NCBI GenBank assembly: GCA_963763095.1
Contig: CAVXNR010000017.1
Coordinates: 167,717 to 231,716 of the forward strand
Direction of reading: 5' to 3'
Origin: CAVUCH01 sp963763095
GTDB taxonomy: Bacteria > Acidobacteriota > Vicinamibacteria > Vicinamibacterales > JAENWD01
DNA: 64,000 nucleotides
The position numbers and the translations under genes are program-made. Numbering within the stretch: position 1 is the stretch's first letter; every line of letters starts with the position of its first letter. A model generated the notes under the pieces. The model ran no database searches, was not told the origin of the DNA, and saw only the letters and a list, made by a program, of their open reading frames with translations. Shown piece by piece: positions 53,783 to 62,947 of the stretch.

Positions 53783-55330
53783 ATGGCTGCCGGTGAATCA
53801 GTTGAGGTGCTGATCGTCGGAGCAGGCCCAACCGGTCTGGTTCTGGCGCTTTGGCTCACGCGACTGGGCGTTCAGGTCAGGATCGTCGACAGCGCAGCGG
53901 AGCCGGCGACGACGTCGCGCGCAGTCGCCGTGCAGGCCCGCACGCTCGAGTTCTATCGTCAGGTCGGGCTGGCGGACAGTGTCATCGCGCGCGGTCGTCA
54001 AGTGTCAGCTGCGAATCTGTGGGTCTCGGGCCGCCGGGTGGCGCGCGCGGTGTTCGGACCGATGGGCAGGGGCATCAGCCCGTACCCCTATGCGTTCATC
54101 TTTCCGCAGGACGAGCACGAGCGGCTGCTGATCGATCGGTTGAGCGACGCTGGAGTGAGGGTCGAGCGGGAGACCGAATTCGTCGGGCTCGAGGAACGCT
54201 ACGATGGCATCATCGCGCGGCTCGAGCGCGCAGGCGGCCGCGTCGACTTCTGCGAAGCCGCGTTCGTCGCCGGCTGCGACGGCGCTCACTCGCGTCTCCG
54301 AGAGGTATTGTCGATCGGTTTTGCGGGCGGGACCTACGAGCACCTCTTCTACGTCGCCGATGTCGAGGCGCACGGACCCGCGATGAACGGCGACATCCAC
54401 GTCGCGCTCGACCGCACTGACTTCCTCGCCGTGTTCCCTCTGACAGACGCACATCGCGCACGCCTCGTCGGGACGGTTCGACCCGAGGCGGAGGCAGGCC
54501 GGCGCGAGAGCCTGACTTGGGATGATGTCAGCACACGCGCGATGGAGTGGATGCCTATCGACGTCGAACGCGTGAACTGGTTTTCGACGTATCAGGTGCA
54601 TCATCGGGTCGCCTACTGCTTCCGCAGCGGACGCGCGTTCCTCCTGGGCGATGCGGCACACGTCCATAGTCCTGTCGGCGGGCAGGGTATGAACACCGGC
54701 ATCGGAGATGCGGTGAATCTCGCATGGAAGCTCGCCGCGGTTCTGCGCGAACGCGCGGGCGCTCCAATACTCGACACATACGAGCCGGAGCGAATCGCCT
54801 TTGCACGACGGCTGGTGGCGACGACCAATCAGGCATTTACCGGCGTTTCGAGCTCCTCCGTCATTGCGCGCACGCTGCGATTGCACCTCGTGCCAGCGCT
54901 GCTGCCGCGGCTGCTGACAATACAGGCAGTCCGCCGCCTTGCGTTTCGAACCGTCTCCCAGACGGCGATCAACTATCGCGGTAGCGCACTGAGTCAAGGG
55001 CGGGCCGGCCGTGTCCATGGCGGCGATCGGCTGCCGTGGGCACCTCTCGATACTTCGGATCGCGGCGCAGACAACTTCACGCCACTGACGTCACTCGAGT
55101 GGCAAGTGCACATCTACGGCAACGTGGTCCCGGAGATTCGTGCGGTATGCGCCGAGCGCCGCCTCGCGCTGCACGAGTTCGGCTGGCAACCCGCGATGGA
55201 GCGCGCCGGTCTTCGGCGAGACGCACTATATCTTCTGCGGCCGGATGGTTATGTCGCGCTGGCGGCATCTGAACAGTCGGCGCCGACGCTGACCGCCTAC
55301 CTCCGGGAGCGCGCCATTCGATTTTCTTGA
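53783..55330 (+). CDS. FAD-dependent aromatic monooxygenase (class A flavoprotein)
   Basis: 515 residues. N-terminal Rossmann motif LIVGAGPTGLVLALWLTRLG, central CDGAHSRLRE (the DG motif for NADPH), and RAFLLGDAAHVHSPVGGQGMN with GD for FAD ribityl binding. A C-terminal thioredoxin-like domain follows (from about residue 395). This is the phenol hydroxylase/PheA/TfdB-like group (FAD-binding_3), which hydroxylates aromatic rings, often of antibiotics or pollutants. Substrate unknown. No ribosome-binding site precedes the ATG. It appears intact, unlike the other flavoprotein at 60546. Confidence 0.87.
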   Translation: MAAGESVEVLIVGAGPTGLVLALWLTRLGVQVRIVDSAAEPATTSRAVAVQARTLEFYRQVGLADSVIARGRQVSAANLWVSGRRVARAVFGPMGRGISPYPYAFIFPQDEHERLLIDRLSDAGVRVERETEFVGLEERYDGIIARLERAGGRVDFCEAAFVAGCDGAHSRLREVLSIGFAGGTYEHLFYVADVEAHGPAMNGDIHVALDRTDFLAVFPLTDAHRARLVGTVRPEAEAGRRESLTWDDVSTRAMEWMPIDVERVNWFSTYQVHHRVAYCFRSGRAFLLGDAAHVHSPVGGQGMNTGIGDAVNLAWKLAAVLRERAGAPILDTYEPERIAFARRLVATTNQAFTGVSSSSVIARTLRLHLVPALLPRLLTIQAVRRLAFRTVSQTAINYRGSALSQGRAGRVHGGDRLPWAPLDTSDRGADNFTPLTSLEWQVHIYGNVVPEIRAVCAERRLALHEFGWQPAMERAGLRRDALYLLRPDGYVALAASEQSAPTLTAYLRERAIRFS

Positions 55331-55384
55331 ATCATCCCGGCTTGTGCTCGGAGGCCTCCGCCTCGGCCAGCGAAACACATTGAA

Positions 55385-55405
55385 CATGGTCTGGTCACGA
55401 CCATG
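55385..55405. other. Small inverted repeat between convergent genes
   Basis: CATGGTC-N7-GACCATG, in the 121-bp convergent space between the two flavoprotein genes. It could form a short bidirectional hairpin; no T tract. Confidence 0.4.
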
Positions 55406-55451
55406 GTCAGCCATCCGCCAAGGTTGTCGATGCTCCCTTGAACGCGCCTCG

Positions 55452-56912
55452 TTACCCACGAGTTCGTAGTGGAGACTCCTGTCTGGTGGTCCCTGCAGCG
55501 CCGGCGCCGGGGACGCGGGCCGCGGGTCCGGACGGGGCGGCTGTTCGCTCGGAACGCGGGCAGATGTTCTGGTTGTGGTGGAAGACGTTGTCTGGGTCGT
55601 ACTTGGTTTTCAGGTCCACCAGCCGGTCGTAGACGCCGGTGCGGTAGGCGTCGCGGATACGATCGGGGGCTTCGTCGGCGCCGAGGAAGTTGACGTAGAC
55701 GCCCTCGCGGTAGCTGTCGAGGGCGGCGAAGAAGCGCCTGGTCCAGGCGATGTCCCGCTCGGCGTAGTCCTCGCCGGACCGCCACACGCCGTCGAGGGTG
55801 ATGGCGTGTGACGCCTGTCGGTTCCCGAACGCGGTGGCGGCGTCGGGCACGCGGCTGACGGCGCCTCCCAGGTGGAACATGGCCGCGTACGACCGTGGTG
55901 ACGTGCATGCGAATGCGTGTTCGGCGATCACGTCGATCAGGTCGTCGCGAAGCTCGGGGAGGTACGTCGACTTCCAGTAGTAGTTCCAGCCGTGCAGCAC
56001 CGTGGAGTCGAGGGCGCTCTGGTGGTTTACGTAGGGCGTGGGTGCGATCAGATTGAGGAGGGGCCTCCCGAAGGCGCGCAAGGGGCGGAGCACCACTTCA
56101 GCGTCCTCAACCGGTCCGACGTGGCAGGCGCCCACCAGGACGACCGGCCGCCAGTGCAGTTCCTCGGGGATGGCCGATAGCGGCGGCGCGGTGCCGAATC
56201 TTACGACCGTGCCGAGCTCGTCGGGAGCGTCGCGCACGAAGTCGCGGTAGAAGCGGAGGACCTCGTCAGTGTCGCCTGCGTCCCAGAGGATGGCGCCGGC
56301 CAGGACGCCGGGTCCGACGGGGTGGAGCTGGAACTCGAACGAGGTGACCACACCGAAGTTGCCGCCTCCTCCGCGCAGCGCCCAGAAGAGGTCGGGGTGC
56401 TGATCTTCGGATGCCCGCAGCAGTTCGCCGTCGGCGGTCACGACATCGGCGGCGAGCAGGTTGTCGACCGTGAGACCGTGCTTGCGCATGAGCCAGCCGA
56501 TACCACCGCCAAGGGTGAGTCCTGCGACGCCGGTGTGGCTGACGATGCCGCCGGTGGTGGCCAGCCCGTGGGCCTGTGTCTGTTGGTCGACGTCGCCCCA
56601 CAGAGCACCGCCCTGCACCTGGGCCGTGCCGCCGTCAGGGTCGACCCGGACGGCCCGCATCGCCGACAGGTCGATGACGATCCCGTCGTCGCACACAGCG
56701 GTGCCGGCCACGTTGTGGCCCCCGCCCCGTATCGCGATCTCCAGGTCGTGTTCGCGGGCGAAACGCACGGCAGCGACGACATCGGCCGTCCCGCTGCATC
56801 GAGCGATCAGTCGCGGGTAGCGGTCGATGGCGCCGTTCCACACGGCTCGGGCGGTGTCGTATTCGGCGTGGTCAGCCGTGATCTGCTGGCCCTGGAACTT
56901 GTTGATCTCCAT
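55452..56912 (-). CDS. BBE-type FAD-linked oxidase (berberine-bridge-like)
   Basis: 486 residues. An N-terminal PCMH FAD domain (RYPRLIARCSGTADVVAAVRF, IRGGGHNVAGTAVCDDG with the flavinylation His, VQGGALWGDVDQQTQAHG, GGGIGWLMRKHGLT and GGGGNFGVVTSFEF), then a BBE C terminus with YDPDNVFHHNQNI. It oxidises alcohols, sugars or secondary metabolites through covalently bound FAD. GGAGG precedes the ATG. The C-terminal 35 residues after NQNI are Pro/Ala/Arg-rich, unlike the family, and may come from a lost stop. Divergent from an HxlR regulator with a dyad between them. The sequence style resembles actinobacterial genes. Confidence 0.87.
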   Translation of the reverse strand: MEINKFQGQQITADHAEYDTARAVWNGAIDRYPRLIARCSGTADVVAAVRFAREHDLEIAIRGGGHNVAGTAVCDDGIVIDLSAMRAVRVDPDGGTAQVQGGALWGDVDQQTQAHGLATTGGIVSHTGVAGLTLGGGIGWLMRKHGLTVDNLLAADVVTADGELLRASEDQHPDLFWALRGGGGNFGVVTSFEFQLHPVGPGVLAGAILWDAGDTDEVLRFYRDFVRDAPDELGTVVRFGTAPPLSAIPEELHWRPVVLVGACHVGPVEDAEVVLRPLRAFGRPLLNLIAPTPYVNHQSALDSTVLHGWNYYWKSTYLPELRDDLIDVIAEHAFACTSPRSYAAMFHLGGAVSRVPDAATAFGNRQASHAITLDGVWRSGEDYAERDIAWTRRFFAALDSYREGVYVNFLGADEAPDRIRDAYRTGVYDRLVDLKTKYDPDNVFHHNQNICPRSERTAAPSGPAARVPGAGAAGTTRQESPLRTRG

Positions 56913-57003
56913 GGTCGTCGCCTCCGTGCTCAGGTGCCCAACTGGTTGGTCGTCGGGGTCGTCCCGCCGACGGCTTCCATCGCACCACGGTGAACGTCCA
57001 GCC

Positions 57004-57028
57004 GTGAAGTCAAGAATCTGGACTTCAC
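57004..57028. promoter_or_regulatory. HxlR operator: 8-bp perfect dyad
   Basis: GTGAAGTC-N9-GACTTCAC (57004-57011 and 57021-57028) lies in the 146-bp region between the divergent FAD oxidase and HxlR regulator starts. Winged-helix HxlR dimers bind such dyads, so it probably controls both genes. I do not see clear promoters. Confidence 0.7.
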
Positions 57029-57058
57029 AATCGACCGTGAGTGCGTGACACTGGCGAC

Positions 57059-57757
57059 ATGCGGACCTACGGCCAGTACTGCCCCATCGCCCGTGGTGCC
57101 GAGATCTTTGCCGAGCGTTGGACACCACTGATCGTTCGCAACCTGTCCCTGGGCTGCGGAAGTTTCAGCAAGATCCTGGAGGGTGCGCCGGGGCTCTCCC
57201 GCACCCTGCTCTCACAGCGCCTCAAGGAGCTGGAACGGCTCGGCATCGTTGAGTCTGCATCCAAACCTGCCGGGCGCGGGCGCTGCTACGAGCTCACACC
57301 TGCCGGTCATGACCTGTTCAAGGTCTGCGTGTCGCTCGGCGAGTGGGGGGCACGCTGGCTCGAGATTGCCCCGGAGAACCTCGATCCATTCGTGGCTCTG
57401 TGGTCGATGTGCAACGCGCTGCGTCGAGACCGGCTCCCCGATCGACGCGTCGTCATTCAGTTCGACTTCACCGGTCGCCGGTCTCCTGAGCGGTACTGGC
57501 TGCTGATCGAGCTCGGCGACACCGAGATCTGCAAGACGTACCCGGGCCTGGACGAGGACCTGTACATCACCGCAGAAGCCGAAGCCTTCGTGAAATGGCA
57601 CGCCGGCCAGCTCAGTTGGGCCGCAGCCATCCGGGACCGCCGCATCCAACTCTGCGGCCCGTCATGGCTCGTCCGAGCCTTCCCCACGTGGAATGCCCGG
57701 AGCATGTTCGCCCACATCAAGCCGGTCTCCCCGAGTGCAGCGAGCTCTGGAGGCTGA
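57059..57757 (+). CDS. HxlR-family regulator with C-terminal SCP2-like domain
   Basis: 232 residues. The N-terminal winged helix shows CPIARGAEIFAERWTPLIVR, with the HxlR-type cysteine, then KILEGAPGLSRTLLSQRLKELERLGIV. From about residue 110 a second domain (RVVIQFDFTGRRSPERYWLL, LDEDLYITAEAEAFVKWHAG) resembles SCP2/sterol-carrier-type domains seen in some actinobacterial HxlR proteins; a small hydrophobic ligand might bind there. Translation is from the ATG at MRTYGQY; a GTG 18 bp upstream is possible. Divergent from the oxidase and likely its regulator. Confidence 0.83.
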   Translation: MRTYGQYCPIARGAEIFAERWTPLIVRNLSLGCGSFSKILEGAPGLSRTLLSQRLKELERLGIVESASKPAGRGRCYELTPAGHDLFKVCVSLGEWGARWLEIAPENLDPFVALWSMCNALRRDRLPDRRVVIQFDFTGRRSPERYWLLIELGDTEICKTYPGLDEDLYITAEAEAFVKWHAGQLSWAAAIRDRRIQLCGPSWLVRAFPTWNARSMFAHIKPVSPSAASSGG

Positions 57758-57794
57758 AACATCGTCGACGCAGGCCGCTCATGTCAGCGTGCGC

Positions 57795-59126
57795 TCAGAG
57801 CGGCCGAGCGCGACGTCCGACCTCCATTGAAACCATCCTCGACTCGCGCGCCCGCAAAGCCCGCTCGACCTGCAGCTCGACCTTGGTGATGTCGGGCCAG
57901 AAGAACAACGCGACCGTCCAGTCGAGGACGATGCGCAGCCGCCTGTCCCACCGCGGCATCTGGAACAGGTAGTAGGTCCGCCGCACCCACCAGGCGAGAA
58001 AGCCGGTGAGGGGCATGCCCATCACCCGCGCGACCCCGCGCGTGTGCCCGAGCGAGGCCATCGTGCCGAGCGCCCGGAAGATGAACGGCGACGGAGCACG
58101 CCCCTCGAGCGCGGCCTTCAGATTGCGCGCGATGTGCCGCGCCTCGCGGGTGGCGTGCTGCGCGAGTGCCGGATATGGCCGTCCGTCCGGCATTGGGATC
58201 GCGGCGCAATCACCGAGCGCCCAGACGTGCGGGTGGCTCCGACTCCGCATCGCCGCATCGACGACAATCCTTCCGCGGTCGTCGTGGAGGACGGGAATCG
58301 CGCTCGCGATGGCGCTCGGCACAATGCCCGCCGCGAGCACGATTGTGCCGGCCTCGATGCTCTCGTCCCCGAGATGCACACGCCGGGACTCGATCGAGCG
58401 GACGGGCGTCGACGTCCGGACCACGGCGCCGCGACGCTGAAGCCCGCGTGCGGCCGTGGCCGCCAGCTGCTCGTCGATCTCCGGCAGGATGCGTGCGCCT
58501 GCCTCGAACAACCGGAAACGGACCTCCTCACGATGAATACGCGGGTAAAATCGCAACACATCGTCAGCGAAGGCCGTCAACTCCCCGATCAGCTCGACCC
58601 CGACGAGGCCGCCACCGATGACGACGACGGTAAGGCAGCCGGACCGCGTCGTCGAGTCCGATGCCGCATCGGCGAGCTCGAATTGTTCGATCAACTGGTT
58701 CCTGAGCACCAGCGCATCGGCCATTGTCTTGAAGGTGAGGGCGTGCGTCGATCCGGGAATGAGCGTCTCGTTGGTGGACGCTCCCAGGGCGACGACGAGA
58801 TGGTCATACGGAAGGCTGTACCTGCGGCCGTCGGCAGTGACGGCATGCGCGAGCCGACCTTCCACGTCCACACCGTCGACCGTCGCCTCGACGAAGCGAG
58901 CTCGCCGGAGGGCCGAGCGGATTGGCTGCGCGCAGTGCCGAAGCTCAATTCTGCCGGAGCAGGCCTCGAAGAGGAGCGGCGTGAGGATGAAGAAATTCTC
59001 GCGGCTCACGAGCGTAATCTCGACGTCTGCGCGTGTGACCCGCTCCAGGTGACGAACGGCTGTGAAACCGCCAAACCCGCCGCCGAGCACGACGATCTGC
59101 GTTTTTGCCGCTGTCGCCCCAACCAT
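57795..59126 (-). CDS. ndh: Type II NADH:quinone dehydrogenase (NDH-2)
   Basis: 443 residues. First Rossmann IVVLGGGFGGFTAVRHLERV (FAD), second VVVIGGGLVGVELIGELTAF (NAD(P)H), then VWALGDCAAIP, the FAD-binding GD segment and AQHATREARHIARNL. The C terminus (PLTGFLAWWVRRTYYLF, RIVLDWTVALFFWPDI) carries the amphipathic helices that attach NDH-2 to the inner membrane. It passes electrons from NADH to quinone without pumping protons. GAGGTACGTC precedes the ATG. No quinol oxidase is adjacent. Confidence 0.9.
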   Translation of the reverse strand: MVGATAAKTQIVVLGGGFGGFTAVRHLERVTRADVEITLVSRENFFILTPLLFEACSGRIELRHCAQPIRSALRRARFVEATVDGVDVEGRLAHAVTADGRRYSLPYDHLVVALGASTNETLIPGSTHALTFKTMADALVLRNQLIEQFELADAASDSTTRSGCLTVVVIGGGLVGVELIGELTAFADDVLRFYPRIHREEVRFRLFEAGARILPEIDEQLAATAARGLQRRGAVVRTSTPVRSIESRRVHLGDESIEAGTIVLAAGIVPSAIASAIPVLHDDRGRIVVDAAMRSRSHPHVWALGDCAAIPMPDGRPYPALAQHATREARHIARNLKAALEGRAPSPFIFRALGTMASLGHTRGVARVMGMPLTGFLAWWVRRTYYLFQMPRWDRRLRIVLDWTVALFFWPDITKVELQVERALRARESRMVSMEVGRRARPL

Positions 59127-59231
59127 GACGTACCTCGCAACGCACCTTGCCGCTCTCTGTCCTCCCATTACGTGTAGCCGTTCGAGGCGCCGGCGACAAG
59201 CACGGCGGTGCCAGCGCCACGTGATCGCCTG

Positions 59232-59567
59232 TCAGAACATCCCGTTCTCATTCGGCGAGTCTTTCGAGATAGGCTGCCCCAAATCCCACAGCTCCACGAT
59301 GCGATCCTGTTCGAATCGAAAGATGTGCACAACCGCGACGTCCGGCGCTTCCGGGTCCTGCCGGGTCACCAGCGAGTGCGTGATCACGGTGTTGCCGTCC
59401 TCATAGACATGCTTGATCTCGATCAACTTGTTGGGGGTGGTCTTCGACGCCTCTTGCATCGCCTTCAACAGCGACTGGCGATCGCCTTTGAAGTACTGGT
59501 TGTGGTGGATGAAGGAGGGCGCGACGTGCTGGTCGTACGCTTCCTGAACCTTGCCGATGCCAGCCAT
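59232..59567 (-). CDS. SnoaL/NTF2-like protein, possibly N-terminally clipped
   Basis: 111 residues: GKVQEAYDQHVAPSFIHHNQ YFKGDR, NKLIEIKHVYEDGNTVITHS and VVHIFRFEQDRIVELWDLGQP are the SnoaL-like polyketide-cyclase/NTF2 fold, ending SKDSPNENGMF. Immediately upstream in the same frame the DNA reads DQQEVAL, stop (TAA), ILK, and then the ATG. The first part looks like the missing family N terminus, so a nonsense mutation may have cut about eight residues. The remaining protein covers nearly the whole domain and may still fold. Confidence 0.72.
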   Translation of the reverse strand: MAGIGKVQEAYDQHVAPSFIHHNQYFKGDRQSLLKAMQEASKTTPNKLIEIKHVYEDGNTVITHSLVTRQDPEAPDVAVVHIFRFEQDRIVELWDLGQPISKDSPNENGMF

Positions 59568-59648
59568 CTTCAGAATTTATAGCGCGACTTCTTGTTGATC
59601 GCAAGGCTCCCGGATTCACCATCATCATCGTCATCCAACTCAAGCAGC

Positions 59649-60382
59649 CTTGGCGTTCGGGAGGTCTTCGAGCGTACGATCGGACCGCTCGCCCAGGCCG
59701 GCTACCGCGTCGTCACGTTCGATCTTTACGGACGCGGCTTCTCGGATCGCCCCAGAGTCCGGTACGACGCGGCTCTCTTCAATCGGCAGATCGACGACCT
59801 GCTGCGCGCGCTGCGAATCGAGGACCCTGTCGACCTGGTCGGCCTGGCGTCCGGGGGATTGCAGGCCATGCTCTACACGGAACAGCGTGCCTCGCGGGTG
59901 AAGAGCCTCGTGCTCATCGCGCCGGACGGCGTGGACGCCCCGGTGACTGGGTTCGTTCGGATGGTGCGACTTCCACTCGTGGGTGAACTGGCAGGTCGGC
60001 TCGTCATGAACGCCGCAGGCCAGCGACGCTGGGAGGAGAGGCTCCAGCGGGTATCGACCGACCCCGTCTGGTCAACCACGTTGTCGAGCAGTTCCGGGGG
60101 CAGCTCGAATACAAGGGCTTCTGGCGGGCGTTGACGTCTTCGATTGCGAACCTTCCGATCAGCGAGTCGAGCGATCTTTTTCGGCGAATTGAGCGGCAGG
60201 GGACACGGACGCTCGTGCTCTGGGGAGCGAGCGACGTGATCATCCCCACGCGTCTTGGTCAGGAAGTGCGGAGGCTCATGCCATCGGCGAGATACATCGA
60301 AATCCCGGCCGGGCATCTCCCACAATACGAAAGGCCTGACCTGACGAATGCAGCGATCCTGCAATTCCTGGGTCAGAGGTAG
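59649..60382 (+). pseudogene. Truncated, frameshifted alpha/beta hydrolase
   Basis: Recognisable from IGPLAQAGYRVVTFDLYGRGFSD and VDLVGLASGGLQAMLY, ending with LVLWGASDVIIPTRLG (Asp) and IEIPAGHLPQYERPD (His). The region before IGPLAQ, which should contain the oxyanion HG loop, is missing. The nucleophile elbow reads GLASGG rather than GxSxG. The frame changes near 60053 (frame one ends soon after WEERLQRV, the other reads DRPRLVNHVVEQFRGQLEYK). So the gene is broken in at least two places and is very likely non-functional. It is divergent from the SnoaL-like gene. Confidence 0.75.
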
Positions 60383-60386
60383 TCAC

Positions 60387-60464
60387 GTGAGGCGAATCAT
60401 ACAGGCGTCTTTGCTCATCGCCGGACTCATTCACTTCCTTCCAATCACTGGCTCAGGCGGCTGA
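60387..60464 (+). pseudogene. N-terminal scrap of a small membrane protein
   Basis: Twenty-five codons from GTG: MRRIIQASLLIAGLIHFLPI TGSGG. This resembles the first transmembrane segment of a small, poorly characterised bacterial membrane protein family with an IHLLPL/FLP motif, but the gene stops at once. A different frame continues with an Arg-rich helix (HWLRRLIEALERGN) that does not belong to it, suggesting a deletion junction. Confidence 0.4.
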
Positions 60465-60545
60465 TCGAGGCGCTGGAGCGTGGCAATCGCGAACGGAGAA
60501 CTAGCGCGCATCCACGTCATCTTGCGCGAGTGTTGAGGTAACTAG

Positions 60546-61726
60546 ATGCGCAGCAGGTCCCAGGCGGCGCCCACTGACACTCGTATCGCGCTCATCGTCG
60601 GAGCCGGCATCGGAGGTCTCTCGGCAGCTGTGGGATTGCAGCGTGCCGGCTGGCGCGTACGGATCTTGAGCGAGCGTCACACCTCCAGGAGCTGGGATTC
60701 GCGTTGCTCCTGGCTCCGAACGCGGTAGCCGCACTTCAGCAGCTCGGTCTTGCCGAACGGGTGATCGCGGAGGGCTCGGAGATGACCGCCGGTGAGGTCC
60801 GCGGCACAGGAGGACGGCTCTTACGCCGCTTCGACCTGACACGAGTCCGCCAGCTGCTATCAAAGCCGGCTCTCGTCGTCCTGCGTCCGGCACTACACGG
60901 CGTATTGCTGGATGCCGCAGGGCCGGACAATCTTGTGTTGAATAGTCAGGTCAGCGGGTTCTCGATTCACGATGGACGGCCAGTCGTGGCGCTCGTCAAC
61001 GGCGAAACCACAGAGGGTGATGTGCTGATCGGCGCGGACGGCGTCGGATCAGTGATTCGCCGCGTCCTGCACCCTCAGGAACCTCCGCCACGTGCGAGCG
61101 GGTTATGGGCCGTTCGTGGCGTCGCTTACGATGTTGAGCTCCAGCTCGGCGAACTCGCCGGCGCACAGTACTTCGGGCGAGGTATCGAAGGTGGCATGGC
61201 GCGCGCCGGTCGGAACGCCGTGTACTGGTAAATCTCTCTGCCCTCGCGCGAAATCGGTGAGTCACCGCAGGCGCGGACAGTCGCTCACCGGTGCGCGAAT
61301 CAGTTCGACGAGCGTTTTCGAGCGGTGGTGAATGCCACTAGGCCTGACGATATGAGGCTTGACCAACTCCTCGATTGCGATCCGCTTCCGAATTGGGGAC
61401 GCAGTCGAGTGACGTTGCTGGGAGACGCCGCGCATCCGATCCTGCCGCACGCGGGGCAAGGGGCCGCACAGGCGCTCGAAGACGCGGTGACGATTGGTCG
61501 AGCGCTCGATGGGGCCGTCGACGTGGAGGGGGCGCTGCGGCGGTACAAACGCGTGCGCCAGGAGCGCACGCGGGGCATCGTACGTCTCGGGCGCCGCAAC
61601 GCTCGTATCGGCTCGATCAGCAGCCGGCTCGGACAGAAGTTCCGGGATTTCGCGATCCGTGCAGTTCCCGCGTCCGCCTTCACGAAGACCTACATCGATT
61701 TCGGCAAGCCACCATCTCTGGAGTGA
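60546..61726 (+). pseudogene. FAD-dependent monooxygenase (UbiH/salicylate hydroxylase-like), frameshift plus nonsense
   Basis: Read through, about 393 residues: ALIVGAGIGGLSAAVGLQRA (FAD), GADGVGSVIRRVLHPQEP (DG motif) and VTLLGDAAHPILPHAGQGAA (GD motif). The frame shifts near 60668 (VRIL then ERASHLQELGFALLLAPN in another frame; one base missing). A TAA at 61229-61231 then interrupts AVYW-ISLPSREIGES in the same frame as the downstream half. GAGG is 7 bases upstream of the first ATG. It hydroxylates aromatic substrates when intact. Damage at two sites and adjacent broken genes make real decay more likely here than sequencing error. Confidence 0.82.
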
Positions 61727-61796
61727 CGGCTTTCAAAACGGCGTCAGCGGCGAGCGTCGCTCAGCGACAGGCCTGCGCCGACGCGCTGGTCGACGG

Positions 61797-62774
61797 TCAC
61801 TGCACCAGCGCGAGGCCGCGTAGATGCTGCGGGGACGTGGCGTAGCCGACTGCGCGGCGCCAACTCTTCCCGCCATCATCCGAACGGTGCACGCCGCGCT
61901 CATCCGCGGCCCACAGCTCTCCGCCTTTCGCGCCGGCGCAGAGCAGAGGCGCGATCGTGCTGGCTGGCTCCGGCCAGCCGTCGTGGACGCGCTCCCAACG
62001 CTCGCGAGTGAGACGGCGATACAACCGGCCATCCGAGCGGCCGGCCACGTACGCGGAGTACGGTCCGGACGACGCTGATACTACGACGACGTCCGGTTGC
62101 TCCGGATCGATCGCCACGCTGCGCAAGTAGCCGACCTCGAGGCCGACTGTGGGCGAGCGCCACGTGGCACCGGCATCGTAACTTTCAAAATATCCGTCGC
62201 CGGCGGAGACGCGCAGTGTATCGGGAGCCTTGTGGTGAATGGCGAGCTCATGGGTGTCCCACGGTCCACCGGGCACGCGGTCGCTCCATGTGCGGCCACC
62301 GTCGATCGTGGACACGAGCGCTCCGGCCTCGATCGCGACCCAAACTCGTTCTGGTTCGAGCGGGTGACATGCAATCCAGCGAACGTGATGAGTATCCGGT
62401 CTCGGCGGAAAAGACCATTCGGACGACGACGACAGCGTCTCCAACCTGCTGGTTTGCTCCCACGTGTTGCCAGCGTCCCCGGAGCGCCACACTTCGCTCG
62501 GCTCGGTGCCTACCCAGACCACGTCGCGCTCCGCAGGGCTTGCACTGACGGCCATAATCAGCCGGCCCGCGAGGCCGACCGACTGCCAGGACCTGCCGCC
62601 ATCATCACTCCTGAACACGCCGTCACGGTGTGTGCCACACCACGCCCGCCCGTGAACCAGCGGATCCGCGGTCAGGCATGTCGGGCGGTCACCGCTCCCG
62701 TGCGCTGGCGTGCCGGCACCTCGTTCAACATCAATGACGACGACCTCACGGTCGGTCGCAACCAGTATCAGCAT
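61797..62774 (-). CDS. Asp-box (BNR/sortilin-like) beta-propeller protein
   Basis: 325 residues with five Asp boxes: SDDGGRSWQ, SGDAGNTWE, STIDGGRTWS, SYDAGATWR and SDDGGKSWR, which mark blades of a six- or seven-bladed propeller like sialidases, sortilins and YCF48-type proteins. No signal peptide is seen (MLILVATDREVVVID), so it is probably cytoplasmic. No active-site triad of sialidases is evident. Possibly a binding or scaffold role. Confidence 0.82.
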   Translation of the reverse strand: MLILVATDREVVVIDVERGAGTPAHGSGDRPTCLTADPLVHGRAWCGTHRDGVFRSDDGGRSWQSVGLAGRLIMAVSASPAERDVVWVGTEPSEVWRSGDAGNTWEQTSRLETLSSSSEWSFPPRPDTHHVRWIACHPLEPERVWVAIEAGALVSTIDGGRTWSDRVPGGPWDTHELAIHHKAPDTLRVSAGDGYFESYDAGATWRSPTVGLEVGYLRSVAIDPEQPDVVVVSASSGPYSAYVAGRSDGRLYRRLTRERWERVHDGWPEPASTIAPLLCAGAKGGELWAADERGVHRSDDGGKSWRRAVGYATSPQHLRGLALVQ

Positions 62775-62947
62775 GACCGCGTCCCTTGTGATAGGACTCG
62801 CACTTCGGTAATCTGACGGTCCGCTGCGCTGTCGACGACGCCGAGCAGCATCGTTCGACCGTTCTTACGACAATGTGGACCGGGTAGCGGCCGATCGAGG
62901 CGGATAACAGAACGAGAGGCCGGACGAGAGAGCGACGGTGTTGACCG

